64,000 bases of DNA from Pseudomonas helmanticensis (GCF_900182985.1 NZ_FXUY01000001.1:2728001-2792000), one strand, 5' to 3'. Positions 36,075 through 43,977 are shown, counted from the first letter of the stretch. Notes: generated from the sequence alone by a model not told the origin. Numbers and translations are program-made.

Positions 36075-37289
36075 TCACTTATTACTGCGGACCATCATTA
36101 GCTCATCAAAGATATCGAAATATCCTTTCAGCCCATCTATCACACTAAACTTACTCGCAGCAAACTTTGCCGAGTCGCCGATTTCTTGCATATCCCTTTC
36201 AGACTTTAAAACCCCGCCCACTTTCCGAGCGATCGCCTTGCAGTCAAAAAAATCCACTAACAACCCATTCACCCCATCAACAATAACCTCCTGCACGGGT
36301 GCCGTATCTGACGCAACCACGATACAACCAGAAGCCATAGACTCTAAAAGCGACCACGACAAAACAAAGGGATAAGTCAAATAAACGTGAGCTTTCGAAA
36401 CCTTCAGGACAGCTCTGTACTTTTGGTACGGCAGTTTCCCGGTAAAATGCACACTGGAAAGATCAAACGTCACCTCCGCCATCATCTTAGTTCGCCAATC
36501 TGGATACCCGATTGGCATTCGTCCATAACTGACGCCATCTCCACCGACAATGACTATTTGAGCGTCCGGGCACTCGGCCTGAATATGAGGAATGGCTCTC
36601 ATAAAAATATGGAATCCGCGATAGGGCTCCAGATTTCTGGCCACGTACGTAACGATTGGCTGACCTGCTTTCAAAACATGCCCACTGGGCAGCGTTACCG
36701 AATCAACCGTGGGTGACGAACAATTCTGAACAACACCTTCATGTATCACTCGAATTTTCGATTGGTAGGCTGCCGGAAAAAGGCTGCGCTGCCACCGTGT
36801 TGGAGCAATTGCAAGATCACACTGTTCAAGATTCAAAAGATGCATCGAGTTCAAAACCCGTAGCCTTGCGGAGGTTCCTTCCACGCATGGAAACTCTGGA
36901 TCAAACCCAGCGTCCGCGCCTTGCGCCTGATAATAAAACTCACAAAAGTGAATCAGCGGCACATCGGGATATACGTCTTTGATGAATAGTGTTTCGCCCC
37001 ATCCAGGATGAGCGAGAATGACATCGGGTCGATAACCCTCCAGCTTTATTTTTTGTAAAATATGGAAAACTCGCTGCCCATCAATTACCGCTTCCTCATA
37101 CTTGCGCAAAAAAACATGAACATCGCTTTGCCTGGTTTTTGATGAACGATATCGAAACAGCTTTACGCCTTCGATTCCGGGAGCCGTATCTCGCCCAATA
37201 GCGATCACCTCGCAACATCGACGAACTGCCTCTAAAGCCACATGACGAAATTGCCCCGGAAAATTTTGATGAACCACAAGAAGTTTCAT
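36075..37289 (-). CDS. Family 4 (GT-B) glycosyltransferase, first gene of the RTX operon
   Basis: A 404-aa cytoplasmic glycosyltransferase. The N-terminal acceptor domain opens MKLLVVHQNFPGQFRHVALE and has AHPGWGETLF (about 93-102). The C-terminal donor domain contains YVARNLEPYRGFHIFM and the nucleotide-sugar-binding LLESMASGCIVVASDTAPVQ followed by EVIVDGVNGLLVDF. The gene is AT-rich compared with the core genome. It is followed after 33 bp by the membrane protein and then the RTX gene. It might glycosylate the RTX protein or make a surface glycan with it; neither is shown. Its own ribosome site is weak (CAGGT directly before ATG). Confidence 0.88.
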   Translation of the reverse strand: MKLLVVHQNFPGQFRHVALEAVRRCCEVIAIGRDTAPGIEGVKLFRYRSSKTRQSDVHVFLRKYEEAVIDGQRVFHILQKIKLEGYRPDVILAHPGWGETLFIKDVYPDVPLIHFCEFYYQAQGADAGFDPEFPCVEGTSARLRVLNSMHLLNLEQCDLAIAPTRWQRSLFPAAYQSKIRVIHEGVVQNCSSPTVDSVTLPSGHVLKAGQPIVTYVARNLEPYRGFHIFMRAIPHIQAECPDAQIVIVGGDGVSYGRMPIGYPDWRTKMMAEVTFDLSSVHFTGKLPYQKYRAVLKVSKAHVYLTYPFVLSWSLLESMASGCIVVASDTAPVQEVIVDGVNGLLVDFFDCKAIARKVGGVLKSERDMQEIGDSAKFAASKFSVIDGLKGYFDIFDELMMVRSNK

Positions 37290-37311
37290 ACCTGAGCAAA
37301 GTCCGTTTTAT

Positions 37312-37339
37312 ATATCTCCATTGAACTGAGGTTTTTCAA
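37312..37339 (-). promoter_or_regulatory. Candidate sigma-70 promoter of the GT4-RTX operon
   Basis: On the minus strand TTGAAA, 16 bp, GATATA, within an AT-rich 150-bp region. An overlapping TATAAA offers an alternative -10. The -10 is about 23 bp from the glycosyltransferase start. Confidence 0.35.
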
Positions 37340-37447
37340 CATCAATTGACATATACAAACGCTAACAAATGCTTGGAAATAAAACTGTAGGAGACTTCCT
37401 AGAAGTCCCTAGGAGATGGCGTAACACAGGTATTTTTTAGCAGGCAC

Positions 37448-37480
37448 AAAAAAGCGGCGCTCAATGCGCCGCTTTTCGTT
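37448..37480 (-). terminator. Terminator of the Tyr-rich lipoprotein gene
   Basis: AAAAGCGGCGC / GCGCCGCTTTT hairpin with A tract, 10 bp downstream of the lipoprotein stop; on the minus strand it ends in TTTTTTGTG. Confidence 0.88.
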
Positions 37481-37489
37481 TGTGGGTGA

Positions 37490-37897
37490 TTACCAGCGGT
37501 TGCCACGTCCGTTGTGGTCGCCACGTCCGCTGTGTCGGTCATAGTTGCCGCGTCCACGGTGGTCGTTGTCCCAACCGCCGCGACGATGGCCGTCCCAGTT
37601 GCCGCGGTCATTGCCGTGCCAGCGACGGCTTTCGTAATAACGCGGTGCCGGCTGATAGTAGCGTGGTGCCGGTTGGTAATAACGCGGTTGCTGGTAGTAC
37701 CGCGGTGCTGGCTGGTAGTAGCGGGGTTGCGCGTAATACGTGCTGCCTCCGCTGTAATAGGTGCCACCTGTGTTGTAGTAAGCCGGTGCGGGGGATGTGT
37801 AGACCTCGGAGCTGTAATACGAGTCCGCATACGAGTATGGGACGCAACCGGCAACGGAAAACATCAACGCAGCAAGCAGAAGAATTCGTCTATACAT
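37490..37897 (-). CDS. Tyr/Arg-rich repeat lipoprotein
   Basis: A 135-aa protein with lipoprotein signal MYRRILLLAALMFSVAGC (Cys18). The middle is built from imperfect repeats of RYYQPAP and the C-terminus is a His/Arg/Gly/Asp-rich segment ending GRGNRW. Such low-complexity lipoproteins are common in Pseudomonas and have no established role. The ribosome leader AGGAGGCCGCC before ATG is identical to that of the next lipoprotein, so the two are probably paralogues. Confidence 0.75.
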   Translation of the reverse strand: MYRRILLLAALMFSVAGCVPYSYADSYYSSEVYTSPAPAYYNTGGTYYSGGSTYYAQPRYYQPAPRYYQQPRYYQPAPRYYQPAPRYYESRRWHGNDRGNWDGHRRGGWDNDHRGRGNYDRHSGRGDHNGRGNRW

Positions 37898-38077
37898 GGC
37901 GGCCTCCTGGACCGCGGGTTGGCCACACCAGCGACGCTAGCGGGCGACAGCCATTTAATCGGTGGCTGTCGAATTATCTGACAGCGTTTTCCGAATCTGG
38001 TGCGTTCCTGCAACAAGTTGAAACAAGTGATTGATGAAACCTTGTTCATCGGTAAAACGCGGTCATTCAGCTGCTGA

Positions 38078-38329
38078 TTAGTGGTGACCACCGTGATATC
38101 CGCCGCCGTGATAACCCCGTCCGTAGCCGCCTCGGTAGCCGTAGCCACCGTAGTAATAGCGGCCGCCGCCGTAGTAACGCGGACCGTAATAACCGCCGTA
38201 GTAATAAGGCGAGTAATAGCCGGGAGAGTAGTAGGTGGCGGGGTAAGCGTCGTAAGGGCCGGCGTAGTAGTAACAACCGGACAAACCAAAAACGAGAACG
38301 GCACCGAGCAAGATTTTCGGGATACGCAT
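38078..38329 (-). CDS. Tyr/Gly-rich small lipoprotein
   Basis: An 83-aa protein with signal MRIPKILLGAVLVFGLSGC (Cys19) and a mature part made almost only of Tyr, Gly, Pro and His (YYYGGYYGPRYYGGGRYYY), ending in GYHGGHH. The ATG at 38329 has AGGAGGCCGCC in front. The longer in-frame start lacks a ribosome site. It looks like a paralogue of the lipoprotein at 37490-37897. The His-rich end could bind metal, but this is speculation. Confidence 0.72.
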   Translation of the reverse strand: MRIPKILLGAVLVFGLSGCYYYAGPYDAYPATYYSPGYYSPYYYGGYYGPRYYGGGRYYYGGYGYRGGYGRGYHGGGYHGGHH

Positions 38330-38455
38330 GGCGGCCTCCTGAAAGACCCACGGCCGCAACGGAACAGAGCAGCCGACACACGTTTGACTGGTGCGGAGCA
38401 ATCAAGTGCCCAGTGCCGCTCGGCTTCAGATCAGCGGTGTTCGCCCCCTCGCAAA

Positions 38456-38552
38456 ACCCTGTGGGAGCGAGCTTGCTCGCAAAGGCGGTGAATCAGCCAA
38501 ATCATTGTTGAATGACATACCGCATTCGCGAGCAGGCTCGCTCCCACAGGTT
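38456..38552. repeat. Inverted REP pair (TGTGGGAGCGAGCTTGCTCGC family)
   Basis: CTGTGGGAGCGAGCTTGCTC and GAGCAGGCTCGCTCCCACAG face each other over about 55 bp. Confidence 0.9.
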
Positions 38553-38665
38553 CTGATGCAATACCCCCGAATACAGGAGCATCCATTCGCGCCGCACATG
38601 GAGCAGTTATTTGCGCGCCGTGCCACTAGAATGCATGCCATCGGGCCACTGCCAACGGAACTGCC

Positions 38666-40153
38666 ATGCCGCATCGATCTGCGCTGTACTCCCAACGTTC
38701 GCTGGTATTGACGTTGATCGCCCTGCTCGGCGCCGGTTTCCTCGCCACGTCCCTGCTGAGTTACTACGCCTCCCGCGCATCGATCCGCGACAACATCGTC
38801 AACACTGAACTGCCGCTGACCTCCGACACGGTGTACTCGGAAATCCAGAAAGACCTGGTCCGGCCGATCCTGATTTCCTCGATGATGTCCCGCGACACCT
38901 TCATGCGCGACTGGGTGGTAAACGGTGAGCAAAACCCCGAACAGATGACCCGCTACCTCAACGAGGTCATGACCCATTACGGCGCCTACACCGCGTTCTT
39001 CGTCTCCAACAGCACCCTCACCTACTACCACGCCAAAGGCGTGCTCAAGCAGATCAAAGTGGAAGAACCGCGCGACGCCTGGTACTTCCGCGTCCGCGAC
39101 ATGAAAGACCCCTACGAGATCAACGTCGACCCGGATCTGGCCAACAAGGACAACCTGACCTTCTTCATCAACTACAAGGTCTACGACTACCACGACCGTT
39201 TTATCGGCGCGGCCGGTGTCGGTCTGACCGTGGATGCAGTGATCAAGTTGATCGACAAGTATCAACAGCGCTATCAACGCAGCGTGTATTTCGTCGACAC
39301 CTTTGGCCGGCTGGTGCTGACCGGTGCAGAAGGTGGCCCGCAAGGTGCGCACATCGGCCAGAGCCTCGGCGAACTCGAAAGCATGAAAAGCCTGGTCAGC
39401 CAGTTGCCCAAACCGCATACCGGCAGCTACGAATATTCCGCCCACGGTCAGGGGCATTTTCTCAACGTGCGGTTTATTCCGGAATTGAACTGGTACCTGT
39501 TCGTGGATAAACGCGAAGACGGCGCCTTGAGCGAAATCCGTCAGTCGCTCTACCTCAACCTGCTGATCTGCCTGTTGGTGACGCTCAGTGTTCTGGCGCT
39601 GCTCAACCGCGTGATCAAGCGCTATCAAACCAAAATCCAGACTCAAGCCACCCTCGATAGCCTCACCGAACTGCCCAACCGCCGCGGCTTCGACATTCTC
39701 GCCGCGCAGGCCTTGCACGAAGCACAACGCGAGACCAAACCGCTGACGGCGTTGCTGCTCGACCTCGATCACTTCAAGGTGTTGAACGATTCCTACGGGC
39801 ACATGGCCGGCGATCAAGTGCTGATCGGTTTTGCCCGCGATCTGCAAAGCTGCCTGCGCCACGCCGATATCGTCTGTCGCTGGGGTGGTGAGGAATTTAT
39901 CGTTTTACTGAAGGACACCGACGGTGACACCGGTCAGAACATTGCCGAAAAGATCCGCGAACACGTCGAACGCCAGGAATATGCCTACAACGGCCACGCA
40001 CTTAGTCTGACGGTAAGCATCGGCGTCACTACCCTGCAACGCGATGACACCTTGCACAGCCTGCTGTCGCGGGCGGATCATGCGATGTATCGGGCCAAAC
40101 AATCCGGCCGCAACCGCACCTGCGTGGAAATGCCTCACTCGACTTATGCCTGA
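38666..40153 (+). CDS. Membrane diguanylate cyclase with periplasmic Cache-type sensor
   Basis: A 495-aa enzyme that makes cyclic-di-GMP. There is a membrane helix at about 12-33, a large periplasmic sensor of Cache type (WYFRVRDMKDPYEINVDPDL, FFINYKVYDYHDRFIGAAGVGL) to about 285, and a second membrane helix (LLICLLVTLSVLALL). The cytoplasmic GGDEF domain has an intact GGEEF at 407-411 and the inhibitory RxxD site five residues earlier (RHAD), so it should be active and subject to product inhibition. The ligand is unknown. It overlaps the CWC gene by 8 bp. Confidence 0.93.
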   Translation: MPHRSALYSQRSLVLTLIALLGAGFLATSLLSYYASRASIRDNIVNTELPLTSDTVYSEIQKDLVRPILISSMMSRDTFMRDWVVNGEQNPEQMTRYLNEVMTHYGAYTAFFVSNSTLTYYHAKGVLKQIKVEEPRDAWYFRVRDMKDPYEINVDPDLANKDNLTFFINYKVYDYHDRFIGAAGVGLTVDAVIKLIDKYQQRYQRSVYFVDTFGRLVLTGAEGGPQGAHIGQSLGELESMKSLVSQLPKPHTGSYEYSAHGQGHFLNVRFIPELNWYLFVDKREDGALSEIRQSLYLNLLICLLVTLSVLALLNRVIKRYQTKIQTQATLDSLTELPNRRGFDILAAQALHEAQRETKPLTALLLDLDHFKVLNDSYGHMAGDQVLIGFARDLQSCLRHADIVCRWGGEEFIVLLKDTDGDTGQNIAEKIREHVERQEYAYNGHALSLTVSIGVTTLQRDDTLHSLLSRADHAMYRAKQSGRNRTCVEMPHSTYA

Positions 40154-40376
40154 ATCCGACGTTAAACCCGACCATTGCCCAGCCTGCGGCGCCCGCAACG
40201 ACTGCAGCCTGGCCGACCCGCGCACCGCCGACCGCGAATGCTGGTGTTACGGCGTGACGATCGACCCGGCCGTGCTCGAAGCGTTGCCGCCAGAGCTGCG
40301 CAACCAATCCTGCCTGTGCCCGCGTTGCGCGCAGGTCGAGGCGCAGTTGCAAGCGGCCGAGCGCTCGATCCCGTAA
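40146..40376 (+). CDS. Cysteine-rich CWC-family protein
   Basis: A 76-aa protein with paired cysteines, HCPACGARNDCSLAD, ECWCYG and SCLCPRCAQVE, that likely bind zinc. This is the CWC family of unknown function. Its ATG lies inside the end of the cyclase gene (8-bp overlap), so translation is coupled. The association with a diguanylate cyclase may be only transcriptional. rsuA follows 33 bp later. Confidence 0.82.
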   Translation: MPESDVKPDHCPACGARNDCSLADPRTADRECWCYGVTIDPAVLEALPPELRNQSCLCPRCAQVEAQLQAAERSIP

Positions 40377-40409
40377 GATGCGCGGCCCTTCTTTCACTGA
40401 ACTCTGAAC

Positions 40410-41102
40410 ATGCGCGTCGACCGTTTCCTCAGCAACCTGCCCCGCTACAACCGTCAGCAGGTTCGCCTGTTGCTGGTGGAAAAGCGCGTGCGGATTGACG
40501 GAAAAGTCGTCAGCGATCCGCACAGCGAGGTGCTGGAATTCAGCCGCGTCGAAGTCGATGACGAAGTCCTGCAAAGCGGTAAGCCGGCGCGCTATTTCAT
40601 GCTGCACAAACCGCCGGGCTGCGTCAGCGCCACCCGCGATCCGCAACACCCGACCGTGCTCGACCTGATTGATGAACCGGACAAGGACGACCTGCACATC
40701 GCCGGACGCCTGGACTTCAACACCACCGGTTTGATGCTGATCACCAACGACGGAAGTTGGTCGCGGCGCCTGACCCAGCCGCAGACCAAATTGCCGAAGG
40801 TCTACTACGTTGAGACCGAGCAGGAGATTGGCGCGGAATATGCGATCACCTTCGCCGAGGGGATTTACTTTGCGTTTGAGGACCTGACCACGCAACCGGC
40901 GCAGCTGGAGCTGCTCGGCCCGTGTTCGGCGCGGTTGAGTATCGTCGAAGGTCGCTACCATCAGGTGAAGCGCATGTTCGGCCACTTCAACAACAAAGTC
41001 GTGCGTCTGCACCGCGAATCGATGGGCCCGCTATTGCTCGACAGCGCGCTAAAACCGGGCGAGTACCGCGCTTTGCGCACCGAAGAGATTCATTTGTTCT
41101 AA
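40410..41102 (+). CDS. rsuA: 16S rRNA pseudouridine-516 synthase
   Basis: A 230-aa enzyme with an N-terminal S4 RNA-binding domain (MRVDRFLSNLPRYNRQQV) and a pseudouridine synthase domain. The catalytic aspartate D102 is in AGRLDFNTTGLMLITNDG, and EGRYHQVKRMFGH is the RsuA/RluB/E/F-family KRM motif. It converts U516 in the 30S subunit. Last gene of the cyclase-CWC-rsuA series. Confidence 0.94.
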   Translation: MRVDRFLSNLPRYNRQQVRLLLVEKRVRIDGKVVSDPHSEVLEFSRVEVDDEVLQSGKPARYFMLHKPPGCVSATRDPQHPTVLDLIDEPDKDDLHIAGRLDFNTTGLMLITNDGSWSRRLTQPQTKLPKVYYVETEQEIGAEYAITFAEGIYFAFEDLTTQPAQLELLGPCSARLSIVEGRYHQVKRMFGHFNNKVVRLHRESMGPLLLDSALKPGEYRALRTEEIHLF

Positions 41103-41419
41103 GCCCGCGACCGCTCAGCAGAAGTTGTCGAACAATTTACCAACGGCACTTGCGCGATCCTGCCTCCCCTGCTTGAATCAGGACGTCGGCCAAATTGTGA
41201 CCGACAAGTCACAACATACTTCCAAGAAACTTTTTGCCGGTCGGAGAGCCACCAGACTCCACCTCCCCCCGGCAGACTGCCCGCCAATAACAACACCCGT
41301 CGACCTGCCGTTCCGGATCGACATGGGCTTCAAAACTCCAGGCGTATGCCTACCTGTCACAAAGCTCGTGCAATCTCTATTTGCGCGCATACCCGCTTGC
41401 TTGCCAGGAGTCTTATGAC
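41103..41419 (+). other. Intergenic region upstream of phaG (317 bp)
   Basis: No gene seen. It includes the palindrome listed separately at 41195-41214. A GAAACTT at about 41224-41231 weakly resembles an AlgU -35, without a good -10. phaG transcription must start in here. Confidence 0.45.
41195..41214. promoter_or_regulatory. Perfect 7-bp inverted repeat upstream of phaG, operator candidate
   Basis: TTGTGAC, six bases, GTCACAA: perfect arms about 205 bp upstream of the phaG start. It resembles a CRP/Vfr site, but the TGTGA-TCACA spacer is 8 rather than 6, so another dimeric regulator is more likely. Confidence 0.5.
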
Positions 41420-42304
41420 ATGAGGCCAGAAATCGCTGTGCTGGATATACAGGGTCAGTATCGGGTTTACACGGAGTTCTATCGCGCAGACGCCGCAGAA
41501 AAGACCATCATTCTGGTCAACGGCTCGATGGCCACAACTGCGTCGTTTGCACAGACTGTGAAAAACCTGCACCCGCAATTCAACGTGGTTTGCTACGACC
41601 AGCCCTACGCGGGTCGATCGAAAGCGCACAATCGCCACGAGAAGCACCTGACCAAGGACGTCGAAGGGCAGATTCTGCTGGAGCTGATCGACCACTTCGC
41701 CGCCGAACACGTGTTGTCGTTTTCCTGGGGTGGCGCCGCGACCCTGGTCGCCCTCGCCCATCAGCCACGACGCATAGAGAGAGCGGTGATCAGCTCGTTC
41801 TCGCCGGTGATCAACGCGCACATGCTCGATTACCTCGAACGCGGCGTCGATTACCTCGGTCAGCGCGACGGCGACCGGGTCGGCCATCTGGTCAACAACA
41901 CCATCGGCAAACACCTGCCGTCGCTTTTCAAGCGCTTCAATTATCGCCACGTCAGCAGCCTGGCCGAGCACGAATACGGGCAGATGCATTTCCACATCAG
42001 CGATGTGCTGCACAGCGATCGCCAGTGCTACTTGAATGCGGCGAAAAAGATCAACGTACCGGTGCTGTTTTTAAACGGCGAATGGGACGAATACACCGCG
42101 GCCGAAGATGCGCGCCTGTTCGGTAACCATGTGGCGCAGAGCACGTTTACCACGCTGCAAGCCACCGGGCATTTTCTCGACATGGAGCACAAGGCCGCGT
42201 GCCGCGATAGCCAGAATGCCTTGCTCGGATTTCTCAAACCGGCACAGCAGACCAGCCGAACGCGTTACTCGTTTGTTCAGGATCAACATGCACTGGCCAT
42301 TTGA
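41420..42304 (+). CDS. phaG: PhaG, 3-hydroxyacyl-ACP thioesterase/transacylase (RhlA family)
   Basis: A 294-aa alpha/beta-hydrolase. The opening MRPEIAVLDIQGQYRVYTEF and the end HALAI match my memory of P. putida PhaG almost residue for residue. The nucleophile elbow is FSWGG (S102) and the acid/histidine regions are GEWDEYTAAED and GHFLDMEHK. PhaG diverts (R)-3-hydroxyacyl chains from ACP of fatty acid synthesis to medium-chain polyhydroxyalkanoate; the related RhlA makes rhamnolipid precursors. It stands alone, away from the phaC cluster, as usual. AGGAG lies 9 bp before the ATG at 41420. Confidence 0.93.
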   Translation: MRPEIAVLDIQGQYRVYTEFYRADAAEKTIILVNGSMATTASFAQTVKNLHPQFNVVCYDQPYAGRSKAHNRHEKHLTKDVEGQILLELIDHFAAEHVLSFSWGGAATLVALAHQPRRIERAVISSFSPVINAHMLDYLERGVDYLGQRDGDRVGHLVNNTIGKHLPSLFKRFNYRHVSSLAEHEYGQMHFHISDVLHSDRQCYLNAAKKINVPVLFLNGEWDEYTAAEDARLFGNHVAQSTFTTLQATGHFLDMEHKAACRDSQNALLGFLKPAQQTSRTRYSFVQDQHALAI

Positions 42305-42420
42305 AAAAGTGTCGTCGCGAGCGAGGCTGCAAGGTAGGGATTTTGGTTTACCGACCCGCAGGGCTCGCCCGCGATTGACCGGTTTCAGTGATTTAAAGCC
42401 TTCATGAGTAAAAGAAAAAC

Positions 42421-42449
42421 TTCAAATCCGTGGCCGAGTCTGGTACAAA
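42421..42449 (+). promoter_or_regulatory. Candidate promoter of tRNA-Gly
   Basis: TTCAAA, 17 bp, TACAAA, ending 14 bp before the tRNA. Spacing is ideal but both boxes deviate from consensus. Confidence 0.4.
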
Positions 42450-42463
42450 GTCAGCCGCTCTGA

Positions 42464-42537
42464 GCGGGTATAGTTTAATGGTAGAACAGTAGCTTCCCAA
42501 GCTTCCGACGAGGGTTCGATTCCCTCTACCCGCTCCA
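42464..42537 (+). tRNA. tRNA-Gly(CCC)
   Basis: A 74-nt tRNA with encoded CCA; acceptor arms GCGGGTA and TACCCGC. The anticodon arm is GTAGC-TTCCCAA-GCTTC with anticodon CCC; one pair in that stem is a T-T mismatch. T-arm GAGGGTTCGATTCCCTC. A terminator follows. Confidence 0.93.
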
Positions 42538-42584
42538 CTCGATTTTGTCTCACGTTGGTTTTTTTGACGGGGGATGCAGGAATA

Positions 42585-42616
42585 GAAAAAACCGGCCTAC
42601 AGGGCCGGTTTTTTTG
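42585..42616 (+). terminator. Terminator after tRNA-Gly
   Basis: AAAAAACCGGCC / GGCCGGTTTTTTT hairpin 48 bp past the tRNA. Confidence 0.88.
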
Positions 42617-42630
42617 TGTCCGGGATTTGA

Positions 42631-42771
42631 GCGAGACGTGCGCGCAAAGCCCCGAAACACAACAATATTTCAATCGCCTCAAGCCTACCTGGACTGGTTA
42701 CCCTGCCACATCCGAAAAAGGATTTGCTGAAGAAAACGGCCGTCAGCATTTTGCAGCAGGCGTTGTTGTGA
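42631..42771 (+). pseudogene. hicA: hicA remnant (C-terminal part of a HicA toxin)
   Basis: Reading the frame that ends at the TGA at 42769-42771 gives GLVTLPHPKKDLLKKTAVSI followed by LQQALL. This matches the C-terminal strand and helix of HicA mRNA interferases (typical form GLVTVPHPKKDL...SILKQAGL). No start codon or dsRBD-like N-terminus with the catalytic histidine is found upstream: the frame closes at 42628-42630 just after the tRNA-Gly terminator. The toxin is therefore truncated at its 5' end, 36 bp before an intact hicB. Confidence 0.72.
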
Positions 42772-42807
42772 ATCACTCAGTTCGTTGCGCCATGGAGGAC
42801 CGTAAAT

Positions 42808-43215
42808 ATGCTCTACCCGATTGCGATTTCAATAGGTGATGACAAACATGCTTGGGGCGTCGAGGTGCCGGACATCCCAGGTTGTTTTTCCGCAGGAGAA
42901 GATCTGGACGATGCCGTCGCCATGGCTCGTGAAGCCATTGAGGGTCATTTCGAAATTCTCGCCGAGGACGGCACACCGATCCCACCCGCGAGCAAACTGA
43001 GCCTGCATGTAGTCAATCCGAAGTACGCGGGTTGTGCGTGGGCCGTGGTGGATATAGATGTGATCAAATATTTGGGCAAAGCCCAAAAACTCAATATCAC
43101 ATTGCCAGGGCACTTGCTCAATCGTATTGATGAATATGTGTTGCATCACCCTGAAGAGAAAAGCCGTTCCGGGTTTCTTGCCTCAGCAGCCTTGAAGGTT
43201 TTGCAGCAAGGCTGA
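42808..43215 (+). CDS. hicB: HicB-family antitoxin
   Basis: A 135-aa antitoxin. The N-terminal HicB partial-RNase-H fold reads MLYPIAISIGDDKHAWGVEV and PDIPGCFSAGEDLDDAVAMA. The C-terminal ribbon-helix-helix DNA-binding part reads KLNITLPGHLLNRIDEYVLH and SRSGFLASAALKVL. Normally it blocks HicA and represses its own operon. Here the preceding hicA is a fragment, so this is an orphan antitoxin that may survive as an autorepressor or against related toxins. GGAGG lies about 9 bp before the ATG. Confidence 0.92.
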   Translation: MLYPIAISIGDDKHAWGVEVPDIPGCFSAGEDLDDAVAMAREAIEGHFEILAEDGTPIPPASKLSLHVVNPKYAGCAWAVVDIDVIKYLGKAQKLNITLPGHLLNRIDEYVLHHPEEKSRSGFLASAALKVLQQG

Positions 43216-43248
43216 AACAAACCTGCTGTTTATCGAAGAGCCTTCACC

Positions 43249-43977
43249 ATGACGCAAAAGATCTATGACGATCCCGAATTTTTCCAGGGCTATAGCCAGA
43301 TGAACCGCTCGATCGGCGGCCTCGACGCGGCGCCGGAGTGGCCGGCGCTCAAAGCGTTGTTGCCGTCCATGCACGGTTTGAACGTGGTGGATCTGGGTTG
43401 CGGTTATGGCTGGTTCAGCCGTTGGGCCATAGAGAATGGTGCGGACAGCGTGCTGGGGCTGGATGTCTCGGAGAAGATGCTGGAGCGGGCGCGGGCATCT
43501 AAGACGGCGGCGAACATTCGTTATGAGCGCGGCGATCTGGAACAGCTCGATCTGCCAGCCTGCAGTTTTGATCTGGCTTACAGCTCACTGGCGCTGCATT
43601 ACATCAAGGATTTGCCGGGGCTGTTTGCTCACCTCTATACGGCGCTGAAACCGGGTTCGCACTTTGTCTTTTCCATCGAGCATCCGATCTTCATGGCACC
43701 GCGTAACCCGGGTTGGTTGATTGATAGCGCAGGCAACAAGCGCTGGCCGCTGGACAGCTACCAGATGGAAGGTGAACGGGTGACCAACTGGCTGGCCGAA
43801 GGTGTGATCAAGCAGCATCGTACGATGGGGACGCTGCTTAATTCGCTGATTGCTGCCGGGTTCGCCATTCGCCACGTCAACGAATGGGGACCGAGCGATG
43901 CCGAAGTCGCGGCACAACCGGCATTGGCGGAAGAGCGCGAGCGGCCGATGATGCTGCTGGTGGCAGTGCAACGCTGA
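43249..43977 (+). CDS. Class I SAM-dependent methyltransferase
   Basis: A 242-aa methyltransferase with motif I VVDLGCGYGWFSRWAIENGA (about residues 48-67), an acidic end of strand 2 (VLGLDVSEKMLERA), and FDLAYSSLALHYIKDLPG (motif IV region). The fold and FSIEHPIFMAPRNPGWL resemble the Methyltransf_11 type acting on small molecules. The substrate is unknown. It starts 33 bp after hicB but probably has no functional link. Confidence 0.82.
   Translation: MTQKIYDDPEFFQGYSQMNRSIGGLDAAPEWPALKALLPSMHGLNVVDLGCGYGWFSRWAIENGADSVLGLDVSEKMLERARASKTAANIRYERGDLEQLDLPACSFDLAYSSLALHYIKDLPGLFAHLYTALKPGSHFVFSIEHPIFMAPRNPGWLIDSAGNKRWPLDSYQMEGERVTNWLAEGVIKQHRTMGTLLNSLIAAGFAIRHVNEWGPSDAEVAAQPALAEERERPMMLLVAVQR

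Noticed and set aside
41196..41213. CRP/Vfr binding site upstream of phaG
   Set aside because: TGTGA and TCACA are separated by 8 bp rather than 6, so I list only an unspecified operator.
42464..43215. tRNA-Gly as an integration site of a genomic island carrying hicAB
   Set aside because: No integrase gene and no second copy of the tRNA 3' end was noticed in the window.
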